Shown: in pieces, positions 51,857-60,714 of the stretch
Numbering within the stretch: the first letter of the stretch is position 1
Layout: every line of letters begins with the position of its first letter
Source of the DNA: Streptomyces hoynatensis
GTDB lineage: Bacteria > Actinomycetota > Actinomycetes > Streptomycetales > Streptomycetaceae
DNA length: 64,000 nt
Direction: 5' to 3'
Assembly (NCBI RefSeq): GCF_003626535.1
Contig: NZ_RBAL01000003.1
Coordinates: forward strand, 248,001 to 312,000
Position numbers and translations under genes: made by a program
The notes under the pieces: generated by a model
Database searches by the model: none
Seen by the model: only the letters and a program-made list of their open reading frames with translations
What the model was told of the DNA's origin: nothing

Positions 51857-53845
51857 TCAGACCCCCCGCGTGAAGTGGAGGAGGTACTCCTTGCGGTCCA
51901 GGGGGTTGTGGTCGGAACGCGGCCGGGACGGCGGCTCGCCGCTCACCGGCTGATAGCGCGCGAACTCCGCCTCCAGCACCCCGTCGCCGTGGGTCAGCGG
52001 GGGAAGCTGCTGCTGCAGCCCGTGGACCTCGGCGGCCGGAAGCTCGCCCTCCAGGACGGAGACGTTTCCGCGGTTGGTCATCGAGCCGACCACCGCCCGC
52101 GCCCCGGCCAGGACCGGCATCAGCACCCCGACCGTGTCGGAGGCCACCTCCAGGTGGAAGCGGTGCACCGGCTCGTGCACCCGGGTGCCGGCCTCCCGGA
52201 GCGCGTCGATCACCACCAGGGGCGTCAGGCCGCGGAAGTCGGCCCCGGTGCTCGACATCGCCTTGTTGAACCGCTGATGGGCATGGCTCTGGCGCGGGCA
52301 GTAGCCGGAGTGCGTCAGGGTCACCGTGCAGTCGGTGACCTCCCAGCCGTACAGCCCCTGCCGCAGGGTCTCCCGGACGGTGTCCTCCACCGCCTTCATG
52401 AAGGCGAACGGCATGGACCCCAGCTCCACTTCGAGCCGGTAGCCGACGCCGCTGTTCTCGGGGGCGGGCTCGATGCGCAGCCCGACCGTCGCGAGGAACG
52501 GATTGGGGTCCTTGTTCTTGATCTCGAAGGCGGAGCCGACGCCGATCGGCCGCTCCACGCAGATGGGGGTCGTCTCGCGGAAGGTGACGTCGATGCCGTA
52601 GTCGTCCTTCAGCGTCGCCTGGATGACCTCCTTCTGCACCTCACCGTAGAGCGAGACGTAGATCTCCTGCCTGAGGTCGTCCTGACGCAGATTGATCAGC
52701 GGGTCCTGCTCGGCGAGTTGGGTGAGCGCCTCGTGCAACCGCCCCTTCTCGGACGCCAGGCAGGGGACGACGAGCGTTTCCAGCGAGGGCCGGAAGAAGA
52801 GACGGCCCGAGGTCTTCGCCGGCGGATTCCCGAACGTGTCGCCCACCTTGGCGCCGTGGAGGCCCCAGACCTTGCCGATCCGGCCCGCACCGACCGCCGG
52901 GCGGTGCACCACCGTGCCCGACTCGAAGACGCCGATCGTGGTGACCTTCGATTCCTCCTGCCCGTCCAGGCACAGGCGCTCCCGCAGCCGCAGCGTCCCG
53001 CCGAACATCCGCACGTAGGCGATCTTCTCGCCGGCCGCGCCGCGTTCCACCTTGAAGACGGTCGCGGCGAGCGGGGCCGCGGCGTCCCCTTCCGTGGCCG
53101 GAAGCAGCTCCCGGATTCCCCGGATCAGCGGCTCCACGCCCGCGCCGGTGATCGCCGAGCCGAAGAACACCGGATGAACCAGGGCCCGCCGCGTCTGCGC
53201 CGCGAGTGCGGCGCGGAGATCGGCGTGGGAAACGGACGACTCGTCCTGCACATAAGCCGCGAGCAACTCGTCGTCCCCGGCCGCCAGAAGATCGACCAGC
53301 CGGGTGGTGAAGGCGGCGTCACCCTCGCCGAACGGGAGGAACCCGGCATCCCGCGCGCCAAGGCGCCGCGTTTCCCCCATGGCGGCGAGGGTGGGGGTGA
53401 GCCGCTCCGCGATGTCCCGCAGCAGGCTGTCGTACCGCGCGCCGCTGCGGTCGATCTTGTTCACGAAGATGAGCGTGGGGATTTCCAGCCGGCGCAGCGT
53501 GCGCATGAGCACCCGGGTTTGCGCCTGCACCCCCTCCACCGCGGAGATCACCAGCACGGCACCGTCGAGCACGCCCAGCACCCGCTCCACCTCGGCGATG
53601 AAATCGGGGTGTCCCGGCGTGTCGATCAGATTGACCGTGATTCCCTCGATCTCGAAGGAGACGACGGCCGACTTGATGGTGATACCCCGCTGCCGTTCCA
53701 ATGCCAGGGAGTCGGTCTGAGTGCTGCCTTCGTCCACGCTGCCGACGGTCTCGATGACGCCTGCAGAATGAAGTAAGCGCTCCGTCAGACTGGTCTTTCC
53801 GGCGTCGATGTGCGCCAGGATTCCGAGGTTCAGCGTCAGCGCCAA
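51857..53845 (-). CDS. Tetracycline-resistance-type ribosomal protection GTPase (OtrA/TetM family)
   Basis: About 662 residues, the length of OtrA (663). EF-G-like GTPase that removes drugs from the ribosome. GTPase motifs: AHIDAGKTS, RGITI, DTPGH, NKID; domain III and IV landmarks include LYGEVQKEVI, GLYGWEVTDCTVTL and PLVVIDALREAGT. It is clearly OtrA-like and not the housekeeping FusA. The likely start is TTG 53845 (AAGGA seven bases before), giving ALTLNLGILAHIDAG; a longer frame from 53938 is possible. It sits at the end of a PKS/NRPS cluster, so self-resistance to a ribosome-directed product is plausible. Resistance spectrum cannot be told from sequence. Confidence 0.9.
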   Translation of the reverse strand: MALTLNLGILAHIDAGKTSLTERLLHSAGVIETVGSVDEGSTQTDSLALERQRGITIKSAVVSFEIEGITVNLIDTPGHPDFIAEVERVLGVLDGAVLVISAVEGVQAQTRVLMRTLRRLEIPTLIFVNKIDRSGARYDSLLRDIAERLTPTLAAMGETRRLGARDAGFLPFGEGDAAFTTRLVDLLAAGDDELLAAYVQDESSVSHADLRAALAAQTRRALVHPVFFGSAITGAGVEPLIRGIRELLPATEGDAAAPLAATVFKVERGAAGEKIAYVRMFGGTLRLRERLCLDGQEESKVTTIGVFESGTVVHRPAVGAGRIGKVWGLHGAKVGDTFGNPPAKTSGRLFFRPSLETLVVPCLASEKGRLHEALTQLAEQDPLINLRQDDLRQEIYVSLYGEVQKEVIQATLKDDYGIDVTFRETTPICVERPIGVGSAFEIKNKDPNPFLATVGLRIEPAPENSGVGYRLEVELGSMPFAFMKAVEDTVRETLRQGLYGWEVTDCTVTLTHSGYCPRQSHAHQRFNKAMSSTGADFRGLTPLVVIDALREAGTRVHEPVHRFHLEVASDTVGVLMPVLAGARAVVGSMTNRGNVSVLEGELPAAEVHGLQQQLPPLTHGDGVLEAEFARYQPVSGEPPSRPRSDHNPLDRKEYLLHFTRGV

Positions 53846-54240
53846 GTCCGCATCCTTGAGGTAGGGGAGACCCAGCCCCCGGCCGAACTTCCGGACAATC
53901 GCCGAGCAACTGCCGAACAATCGCCCTCTGCCGCCCACGCTTTGTCAACTGCCCCTGCGGGCACGAGAGTTCGGTTGCCGCCGGGCGTCTCTCCCGGCCG
54001 GCTGGGTGTCGGCAACAATAGCGAGGAATCCCGCTTCGCAACAATCGAATACACCGTTGGCGGCGTACTGTGAGACGCCCACCGGAGGGACTCGCCGTGC
54101 TTTCCCCGCGGCCCGGCCCCCGGCGGGTCGGGCCTTCCCGCGCGGACGCCTTCCCCGGCCCCGGCGGGTGAATTCCCGCCGGCGGGGCCCCCGTTCTGCA
54201 GGTGAGCCGGGACAGGACCGGACAAGGACCCGCCGCGCGC
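53846..54240 (-). promoter_or_regulatory. Leader of the ribosomal-protection gene: promoter and 22-bp repeats
   Basis: A perfect -35 TTGACA lies on the minus strand at 53948-53943. Downstream of it are two copies of GCGATTGTYCGGMAGTT, 22 bp apart (ACAATCGCC on the plus strand at 53895-53903 and 53917-53925), and two looser copies farther upstream (54015-54023, 54041-54049). The region is less GC-rich than its surroundings. It may hold regulator sites or a ribosome-dependent attenuator, common before such genes. No gene is supported. Confidence 0.5.
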
Positions 54241-55137
54241 TCACAGCCCTTCCGGCCGGACACGGGGATGCCGAAGGTGCAGGCTGCGGTAGAGGCGGCG
54301 CCGGTGGTTCCCGGAGTCGCGGTAGGCCGTGCGGCCGTGGGAGATCCGGGTGTTGTCGAAGACGATGGCCTGCCCCGCCCCGAGCATGAACTGCGCGAAG
54401 TGCCGGCTGCCGGGCAGCGAGGCGTTCAGCAGGAAACCGACGCCCCGGTGGACGTCGGCCTCGGAAACCCCCTCGGGCACGGCCCACCGGTCCGTTTCCG
54501 TGACCGAATAGCCGCAGACCAGGCGGCCGTCCTGGACGCTGAAGGCCGGATTCGCGTTGATGTCGGTGCAGCCGTTGACGTTCGCCTGGCGGACGAGCAC
54601 CCCGGGGGCGGTGAGCGCCGCTGCCGCCGCCCGGTCGACGGCGGCGAGCTGGGCGTAGGCGGCCGACGCGTTGAACAGGATGGTCTCGCCGCCCTCGGCC
54701 GCCGGCTGTTCGCACAGCAGGACGGACGCCTTGACGTATCCGATGGCCTGAAGCGTCCCGTCGCAGTGCAGCCGCTGGCCGACCCGGCGCCCGAAGGACG
54801 GGTGGTTCTCGTCCCGGCCCCCCGCGTTCGAGGCGGCGGATATCTGCGCCACCGGCGTGGTCGTGCCGCCCTTCCGGTACAGCGGCGGGAGGAACGGGTC
54901 GCCGAGACCGAGCCGTGCGGCGAGCGCCTCCAGCGCCTGCGGGGTGGCGGGACCCGAGGCCAGCTCCAGGACGGCGAAGCCGTGCCTGTCGTACCGCGCG
55001 ACGATCTCGCTCGCCTCCAGCGGCCCGATCCCCGAGGGGCTGCGGACCGGCACCGGGTCGCCCGGGATCTTGTCGAACGTCGTGCCGGCGCGCCGCGCGG
55101 CGGCCAGCACCTCGTCAAACCTGCTCTGTGTGGGCAT
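54241..55137 (-). CDS. TauD/clavaminate synthase-like Fe(II)/2-oxoglutarate dioxygenase
   Basis: 298 residues. Iron ligands: RLHCDGTLQ (His, Asp) and NTRISHGRTAYRDS (distal His); the Arg beyond it (RRRLYRSLHLR) would hold 2-oxoglutarate. Such enzymes hydroxylate, desaturate or cyclise amino-acid-like intermediates in antibiotic pathways. Its ATG lies inside the end of the phosphorylase-like gene (23-base overlap), so it is the last gene of the coupled six-gene operon. GGAGAGAG lies upstream. Substrate unknown; free or carrier-bound amino acid is the likely type. Confidence 0.88.
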   Translation of the reverse strand: MPTQSRFDEVLAAARRAGTTFDKIPGDPVPVRSPSGIGPLEASEIVARYDRHGFAVLELASGPATPQALEALAARLGLGDPFLPPLYRKGGTTTPVAQISAASNAGGRDENHPSFGRRVGQRLHCDGTLQAIGYVKASVLLCEQPAAEGGETILFNASAAYAQLAAVDRAAAAALTAPGVLVRQANVNGCTDINANPAFSVQDGRLVCGYSVTETDRWAVPEGVSEADVHRGVGFLLNASLPGSRHFAQFMLGAGQAIVFDNTRISHGRTAYRDSGNHRRRLYRSLHLRHPRVRPEGL

Positions 55138-56557
55138 GAGACTCACTCTCTCCGGCTCGTGCTTCTGCGCTCTCTTCTGCGGTGGTGCCGTCCGCACGCC
55201 CCGAGGGCCCGACGAAGCCGTGCACGAGCGGGCGGGCGGCGGGGGGCTCGTCGGCCAGGGTGAACGCGGCGGCGGCCCGTGCGAGGGCGTCCGAGGCGTC
55301 CTCGCGGGTGTGGTGGAGCTCGGCCAGGGCCTCGCCCGCGGACACCGGGTCGCCGACCCGGCGCCGCAGCACGACGCCCGCGGCGTGATCCAGCGCGGCG
55401 CCCCGCACCAGCCGCCCGGCGCCGGCCAGCAGCGCGGCGCTCCCGATGGCACGCGGGTCGACCTCGGCGACCCAGCCGGAGCGGTCCGCCCTGACCACCT
55501 GCCGGCGCGGAGCCGAAGGCAGCAGGCCCGGGTCCGCCAGGACGCGGGCGTCCGCGCCCTGCGCCCGGGCCCAGCGCAGGAACGTCTCGTGCGCGGCCCC
55601 GCTGCGAAGGGCACGGCGCACGCGCCGGCCGGCCTCCTCCTCGCCGAGTCCGGGTTCCGCGCTCAGCAGCAACTGCCCCGCGAGGACGTGGCTCACCTCC
55701 GACAGCCCCGGCACGTGTTCCCCGCGCAGCACCGAGAGGGCCTCCTTGACCTCAAGGGCGTTGCCCACGGCGTGGCCGAGGGGCTGGCTCATGTCGGTGA
55801 GGACGGCGCGGCAGCGCAGGCCGAGGCCCTCGGCCAGGTCGACCATGGTCCTGGCGAGCCGCACCGCCCGCGCGTGGTCGGGGATCAGGGCGCCCGCGCC
55901 GGTCTTGACGTCCAGGGTCAGGGCGCGGGCGCCGAACGCGAGCTTCTTGCCGATGATGCTGGCGGCGATGAGCGGCACGCTGTCGACGGTGGCGGTGACG
56001 TCGCGCAGCGCGTACGTCGCCCGGTCTCCCGGCGCGAGTTCGTCGCTCTGGCCGGTGATGACCATGCCCGCCTCGCCCAGCACGCGGCGGACCTCAAGGG
56101 CGCCCAGGTCGAGCCGGAGCCCGCGGACGGACTCCAGCTTGTCCAGCGTGCCGCCCGCGATGCCGAGCCCCCGCCCGCTCATCTTGGCGACGGCGACCCC
56201 GCACGCCGCCGCGACGGGGACGGCGACGAGGCTGACGGTGTCCCCGACGCCCCCGGTGGAATGCTTGTCCACGACCGGGCGGCCGGTGTCGCCCAGCCGC
56301 AGGCGCCGGCCGCCGGCGGCGTACGCCCGGGCGAGCGCGGCCGTCTCCGCCGCGTTCATCCCCCGGCACGCCACGGTGGCCAGCCAGGCGGCCATCTGGT
56401 AGTCCGGGACCCGTCCCGCGACGTAGTCGGAGACGAGGGCGGCGATCTCCCCCGGCTCCAGTGCGAGGCCGGCCCGCTTCGCGGTGACGGCCGCCAGGAT
56501 GCGGGCGGCGGCCCGCCGGCCCCCGCCGCCCTCCGGGGCCGCCGCGGGCCCCGTCAC
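55115..56557 (-). CDS. Thymidine/pyrimidine-nucleoside phosphorylase-like protein with altered active site
   Basis: 480 residues with the full three-domain phosphorylase fold. KHSTGGVGDTVSL is the phosphate loop, SGRGLGIAGGTLDKLES matches the family signature, and TYALRDVTATVDSVPLIAASIIGKK keeps the Arg, Ser and Lys that bind the pyrimidine. But family members have GHTGGT, whose His (His85 in E. coli) is catalytic; here it is Ile133, followed by Ala. Ordinary phosphorolysis is therefore doubtful. Both ends overlap neighbouring genes (GTGA with the aminotransferase, 23 bases with the dioxygenase), so it belongs to the cluster. It may act on a nucleoside or sugar phosphate in an altered reaction. 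Confidence 0.85.
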   Translation of the reverse strand: MTGPAAAPEGGGGRRAAARILAAVTAKRAGLALEPGEIAALVSDYVAGRVPDYQMAAWLATVACRGMNAAETAALARAYAAGGRRLRLGDTGRPVVDKHSTGGVGDTVSLVAVPVAAACGVAVAKMSGRGLGIAGGTLDKLESVRGLRLDLGALEVRRVLGEAGMVITGQSDELAPGDRATYALRDVTATVDSVPLIAASIIGKKLAFGARALTLDVKTGAGALIPDHARAVRLARTMVDLAEGLGLRCRAVLTDMSQPLGHAVGNALEVKEALSVLRGEHVPGLSEVSHVLAGQLLLSAEPGLGEEEAGRRVRRALRSGAAHETFLRWARAQGADARVLADPGLLPSAPRRQVVRADRSGWVAEVDPRAIGSAALLAGAGRLVRGAALDHAAGVVLRRRVGDPVSAGEALAELHHTREDASDALARAAAAFTLADEPPAARPLVHGFVGPSGRADGTTAEESAEARAGESESHAHTEQV

Positions 56558-57894
56558 GAGGCGCCCTTGGCCACGGCCTGCTCCAGGAGGTCCGCCACCG
56601 TCTCGGCGCCCTCCTCGTCGATCGTCAGGGAGGGCACCGCCATGACGGCCTCGCCCGGCTGCCGCAGCAGCAGGCCCAGGCCCTCGGCCCGGGACACCAG
56701 GCCGGCGGCGGCCTCCGCTGAGGACAGCTCGACGACGAGGACGAGGCCGAGCCCCCGGACGTCGGTGACCTCGCCGGTGCCGGCCAGGGCACCGAGGCGG
56801 TCGCGGAGCCTGGCCCCGAGCCGTTCGGCCCGCTCGGCCAGCCCCTCCCGCTCGACCACGTCCAGGGTGGCGAGCGCCGCCGCGCAGGCCACCGGGTGGC
56901 CCGAGGTGGTGTGGCCGTAGCGCAGGCCGCCGATGACGGGGTCCGCGCGGAAGGTGTCGTGCACGCGCTGGTGGACGGTGACGGCCGCGATGGGGACGTA
57001 GCCGCCGCTGAGCCCCTTGCTGGTGACCAGGATGTCCGGCAGCACCTCCTCGCGCTGGCAGGCGAACATCCGGCCGGTCCTGCCGAAGGCGGTGAACACC
57101 TCGTCGAGGATCAGCAGCGTGCCGGTGGCGGCGCACAGCTCGCTCAGCCCCTTCAGGAAACCGGGAGGCAGCACCACGCCGCCGCCCACGTTGAGGAAGG
57201 GCTCGACGAGGACCGCCATCGGCGGGTCGTCCGCATCCGCGCACAGGGCGCGTTCGAAGGCCGAGAGCAGCGGTGCGAGGGACTCGGGGCGGTGCAACTC
57301 GCCCGGGGGGACGGGCAGGTCCACGTGCGTCACCGGCAGCGCGGGCGAGAAGGCGTGCCTGACGCGCGGAAGCCCGGACAGGCTGCGGTTGATCACGGTC
57401 GAGCCGTGGTAGCCCCGCGCGAAGGTGACCACGCGCCTGCGCGGCCTGCCCAGGTGCGCCCAGTAGCCGTCGGCGATCACCACCGCGGCCTCGATGCCTT
57501 CCGAACCGCTGTTGACGAAGAGCGTCTTCGCGAACTGCTCCGGCAGGTACGACGACAGCCGCTCGGCCAGCAACCCGGCGGGCTCGTGGCTGGCGAGGGA
57601 CAGGTCGAACTGGTGCAGCCGGCCCAGCTGGCGGCCCACCGCCTCGGCGACGTGCGGATGGGCGTAGCCGCACACGGTGTTGAGGGAGGCGGCGTCGATG
57701 TACTCCCTGCCGTCGATGTCCCACACGCGGTATCCCCGGCCCCTGGCCAGGGTCAGCCGGGAGCGGTCCGCGCTCAGGGGGGACCACGTGTGCCACACGT
57801 GGCGCCGGTCGCGTGCGCGCACCGTGTCCGGGTCCGGGGCCCCTCCGGTCTCCGTCTCGCCGTTTCCGGCCGCGTGGCGCCGCTCAGCGTCCAT
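56554..57894 (-). CDS. Class III PLP-dependent aminotransferase
   Basis: 446 residues. GYRVWDIDGREYID near the start, NSGSEGIEAAVVIA (cofactor phosphate), LVEPFLNVGGGVVLPP, ILDEVFTAFGRTG (Asp to PLP nitrogen) and LVTSKGLSGGYVPIAAV with the PLP Lys. Class III enzymes act on omega-amines, beta-keto or aldehyde groups, so it could aminate the beta-keto product of the PKS module. ATG 57894 has GGAGG ten bases upstream and overlaps the thioesterase stop by 11 bases. Confidence 0.93.
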   Translation of the reverse strand: MDAERRHAAGNGETETGGAPDPDTVRARDRRHVWHTWSPLSADRSRLTLARGRGYRVWDIDGREYIDAASLNTVCGYAHPHVAEAVGRQLGRLHQFDLSLASHEPAGLLAERLSSYLPEQFAKTLFVNSGSEGIEAAVVIADGYWAHLGRPRRRVVTFARGYHGSTVINRSLSGLPRVRHAFSPALPVTHVDLPVPPGELHRPESLAPLLSAFERALCADADDPPMAVLVEPFLNVGGGVVLPPGFLKGLSELCAATGTLLILDEVFTAFGRTGRMFACQREEVLPDILVTSKGLSGGYVPIAAVTVHQRVHDTFRADPVIGGLRYGHTTSGHPVACAAALATLDVVEREGLAERAERLGARLRDRLGALAGTGEVTDVRGLGLVLVVELSSAEAAAGLVSRAEGLGLLLRQPGEAVMAVPSLTIDEEGAETVADLLEQAVAKGAS

Positions 57895-58648
57895 GGTGTG
57901 ACTGCCTCCGTCGACTCGTCGTGGGATCAAGGGACGTCCGCACCAGTGCGAAGGGCGGACGCGCGCGCAGGTAGAAGTGGCCGCCCGGCACGACGTGCTG
58001 GGCGAAGCCGCCGCGGGTCAGTGCGCTCCACGGGCGGCGGTCGGCGTCCTCGTCCCGGTCGCCGGCGATCGCCGTGACGGGGCAGCGCAGCGGTGACCCC
58101 ACCCGGCCGTCGTAGGAGTGGAACATCTCGGTGTCGGCGCGTACGTACGGGAGCACCAGCTCCCGGAACAGCGGATCGGCGGCCGGCTCCGCGTCCGTTC
58201 CGCCCAGTGCGACGAGGCTGCGGATCAGGGCCTCGTCGTCCGGGGGCGCCTCGGGCTCAGGGCCCGGCTCCGGAAGGGGGGCGTCGCGGCTGCCCGAGGC
58301 GAACAGGTGGGTCACCGGGACGCCGCCAGACTCCAGGGCCAGGGCGGCCTCCAGGGCCACGGCGGCGCCCATGCTGTGCCCGAACAGGACCAGGCGGCGG
58401 GCGCCCAGGGGCGCCAGGGCCCCGGCGATGTCCCGGGCGAGTGCGCGCAGGTCGGTGGGGGGCGGCTCGTCGATGCGCTCGGCCCGCCCCGGGTAGCGCA
58501 CGGCGTGCACCTCGAACTCCGGCAGCGCGCCGCCCCAGTCGCGGAAGAAGGAGGCGGAGCCGCCGGCGTGCGGGAAGCAGACCAGCACGCCCCCGGCCCC
58601 GGGTCTCGGCCGCGTGCACCGGAGCCAGTGCCCGGGGGTCTCAGTCAT
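57884..58648 (-). CDS. Type II thioesterase (TEII)
   Basis: 254 residues of the GrsT/RifR group. LVCFPHAGGSASFFRDW at the start, FGHSMGAAVALE (nucleophile Ser), ITAIAGDRD-like VTAIAGDRDEDA (Asp) and VPGGHFYL (His). It removes wrong or stalled acyl groups from carrier proteins of the PKS and NRPS upstream. No integrated thioesterase domain is seen in the window, so product release by this protein cannot be excluded. Overlaps the NRPS gene by eight bases. Confidence 0.94.
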   Translation of the reverse strand: MTETPGHWLRCTRPRPGAGGVLVCFPHAGGSASFFRDWGGALPEFEVHAVRYPGRAERIDEPPPTDLRALARDIAGALAPLGARRLVLFGHSMGAAVALEAALALESGGVPVTHLFASGSRDAPLPEPGPEPEAPPDDEALIRSLVALGGTDAEPAADPLFRELVLPYVRADTEMFHSYDGRVGSPLRCPVTAIAGDRDEDADRRPWSALTRGGFAQHVVPGGHFYLRARPPFALVRTSLDPTTSRRRQSHHGR

Positions 58649-60680
58649 GGCCGGCCTCCCCCTCCGCGTCCCGCCGGCGGGCGCGCATCGCGTGGACGCG
58701 GCCGGCCGACTGCCGGCCGCCGGGCGGGAGCGGCCGGGCGGGCGGGCCTGCCTGGCCGCCGATGAGCGCGGCCTGGGCCGCGACGGTCGTGTGGCGGAAG
58801 AGCGAGACGAGCGAGGGCCGCACCCCGGTGTGCCGCTCCAGGGCGTCCTGCAACTTGAACATGGCGAGCGAGTGGCCGCCGAGATCGAGGAAGTTGACGT
58901 CCGCCGGCACGTGGGGGAGCGTCAGCACCTCCTCCCAGGCCGCCGCGACCCGCTCGGCGAGCTGCCGCCCCGGCCCCGCCCCGGCGGCGGGGGCCCCCGA
59001 ACCCGCCGGGGCGGTGACGGCCTCCGGCAGGCTCTGCTCGGCCAGGGCCGGCAGCGCGGCACGGTCGGTCTTGCCGCTGAACGTGACCGGCAGCCGGTCG
59101 AGGACCGTGATCCAGGCCGGCACCATCACGGCGGGCAGCCGCCGGGACAACGCCTCCCGCACGGCCCGCGGATCGGTGCCGGGCGCCGCGGTGACGAACC
59201 CCACCAGGCGGGTGCGCGCGCGGTCGGGCGCCACGGCCGCCTCCCGGACCCCTGCCACCGAGCGCAGGGCCGCCTCCACGGCCTCCAGCTCCACCCGGTG
59301 CCCGCGGATCTTGACCTGGTGATCGCGGCGGCCGAGGTACTCCAGCCTGCCCTCGCCGTTCCACCGGACCCGGTCACCCGTCCGGTACATGCGGGCGCCG
59401 GGGCGTTCGGCGAACGGGTCCGCGAGGAACGCCAGGGAGGTGGCCTCCGGCCGGCCGGCGTAGCCCCGGGCGACGCCGGAGCCGCCGATGAACAGCTCGC
59501 CCTCCTCTCCCCTGGGCACCGGCCGCATCGCGTCGTCGAGCACGTACAGCCGCGCCCCCGGCACGGGCCCGCCGATGGACACGGGGCCCGGCCCCTCGAA
59601 GCGGTGGTAACTCGCCCACACGGTCGCCTCGGTGGGCCCGTACTCGTTGACGAGGGCGACGCGCTCCGGCAGCAGGGAGAAGTGCCGGGCGACCAGCGCC
59701 TCGGGAAGCGGCTCGCCCGCCACGATCACGCTCTCCAGCGAGCGCAGGCTGCGGACGCCGAGCCGTTCCGCGGCGTCGAGGAGCACCGCGTACAGCGAGG
59801 GCACGCACAGGAGCCTGGTGACCCCGTGACGCTCCACCAGGCCGAGCAGCCGCCCGGGGTCGCGGACCTCGTCCGCGGTGGCCACGACGAGGGTGCCGCC
59901 CGCGGTGAGCGTGCCCCACAGCCCGGCCGCCGAGGAGTCGAAGGCGAGCGGCGAGACGAGCAGGAAGACCGGCGCCCCCGGGTAGACGCAGCGGCGGGCC
60001 AGCGTGGAGGCGGCGAGCTGGCCGTGCTCGACGAGCACGCCCTTGGGCTCCCCGGTGCTGCCCGAGGTGTAGACGAGATACGCGGCATCCCCGGGGGACA
60101 CCGCAACGGCGGGCGGCGGCCCCGGCCGTGCCGCCTCCGCCGCCCCCTTTCTCCCCTCGGCCCTCTCCTCGTGTCTCTCCTCGTGTCTCTCCGCGTCCGC
60201 CAGGACCAGCGGCGCGCCCGCCTGCGCCAGCCGCCCGGCGGTCTCCGCGGTGACGAGGGCGGCGTCGGCCCCGGCGTCGGCCAGCACCTCGGCGAGGCGC
60301 AGGCCGGACTGCGCCTGGTCCAGCGGAACGTAGGCCGCCCCGCAGCGCAGCACGCCGAGCACCGCGGCGACCATGGCGGCCGAGGGCGGGCAGAGCACGC
60401 CGACGCGGCTTTCCCGGCCGACGCCGAGGGCGGCAAGACGGGCCGCGATCCGGCCGGCCCAGGCATCCAGCGCCCCATGGCCGATCGCACCCTCGGCGGC
60501 GCGCACCGCCACCCGGGACGGGTCGGTGCGCGCGAACCGCGCGACGAGGCGGTGGACCGGCACGTAACCCGTGCACGGCAGCGGTCTCCCGCGACCCATC
60601 GCCAGCACGTCCTCCGGCGGCTGTGGGCCGGCGACCGCCGGGCCTGGCGGCGCGGCGCCGCGCTCTGCCGATGACACCAT
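58641..60680 (-). CDS. NRPS, stand-alone adenylation-thiolation didomain
   Basis: 679 residues. Adenylation domain (about 45-540): LVYTSGSTGEPKGV (A3), NEYGPTEATVW (A5), MYRTGDRVRW (A7), GRRDHQVKIRGHRVE (A8) and FSGKTDRAALP (A10, catalytic Lys). The substrate pocket begins FDSSAAGLW, Asp present, so an alpha-amino acid is expected; I cannot assign which. Carrier domain (about 575-645) with FLDLGGHSLAMF (phosphopantetheine Ser). No condensation or thioesterase domain, so it probably loads the starter amino acid. A charged insert (EERHEERAEGRKGAAEAARP) lies before A3. ATG preceded by GGAGGAG. Confidence 0.94.
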   Translation of the reverse strand: MVSSAERGAAPPGPAVAGPQPPEDVLAMGRGRPLPCTGYVPVHRLVARFARTDPSRVAVRAAEGAIGHGALDAWAGRIAARLAALGVGRESRVGVLCPPSAAMVAAVLGVLRCGAAYVPLDQAQSGLRLAEVLADAGADAALVTAETAGRLAQAGAPLVLADAERHEERHEERAEGRKGAAEAARPGPPPAVAVSPGDAAYLVYTSGSTGEPKGVLVEHGQLAASTLARRCVYPGAPVFLLVSPLAFDSSAAGLWGTLTAGGTLVVATADEVRDPGRLLGLVERHGVTRLLCVPSLYAVLLDAAERLGVRSLRSLESVIVAGEPLPEALVARHFSLLPERVALVNEYGPTEATVWASYHRFEGPGPVSIGGPVPGARLYVLDDAMRPVPRGEEGELFIGGSGVARGYAGRPEATSLAFLADPFAERPGARMYRTGDRVRWNGEGRLEYLGRRDHQVKIRGHRVELEAVEAALRSVAGVREAAVAPDRARTRLVGFVTAAPGTDPRAVREALSRRLPAVMVPAWITVLDRLPVTFSGKTDRAALPALAEQSLPEAVTAPAGSGAPAAGAGPGRQLAERVAAAWEEVLTLPHVPADVNFLDLGGHSLAMFKLQDALERHTGVRPSLVSLFRHTTVAAQAALIGGQAGPPARPLPPGGRQSAGRVHAMRARRRDAEGEAGHD

Positions 60681-60714
60681 TTCTCCTCCGCTGGTTGAAG
60701 GACGGACAAAAGAC

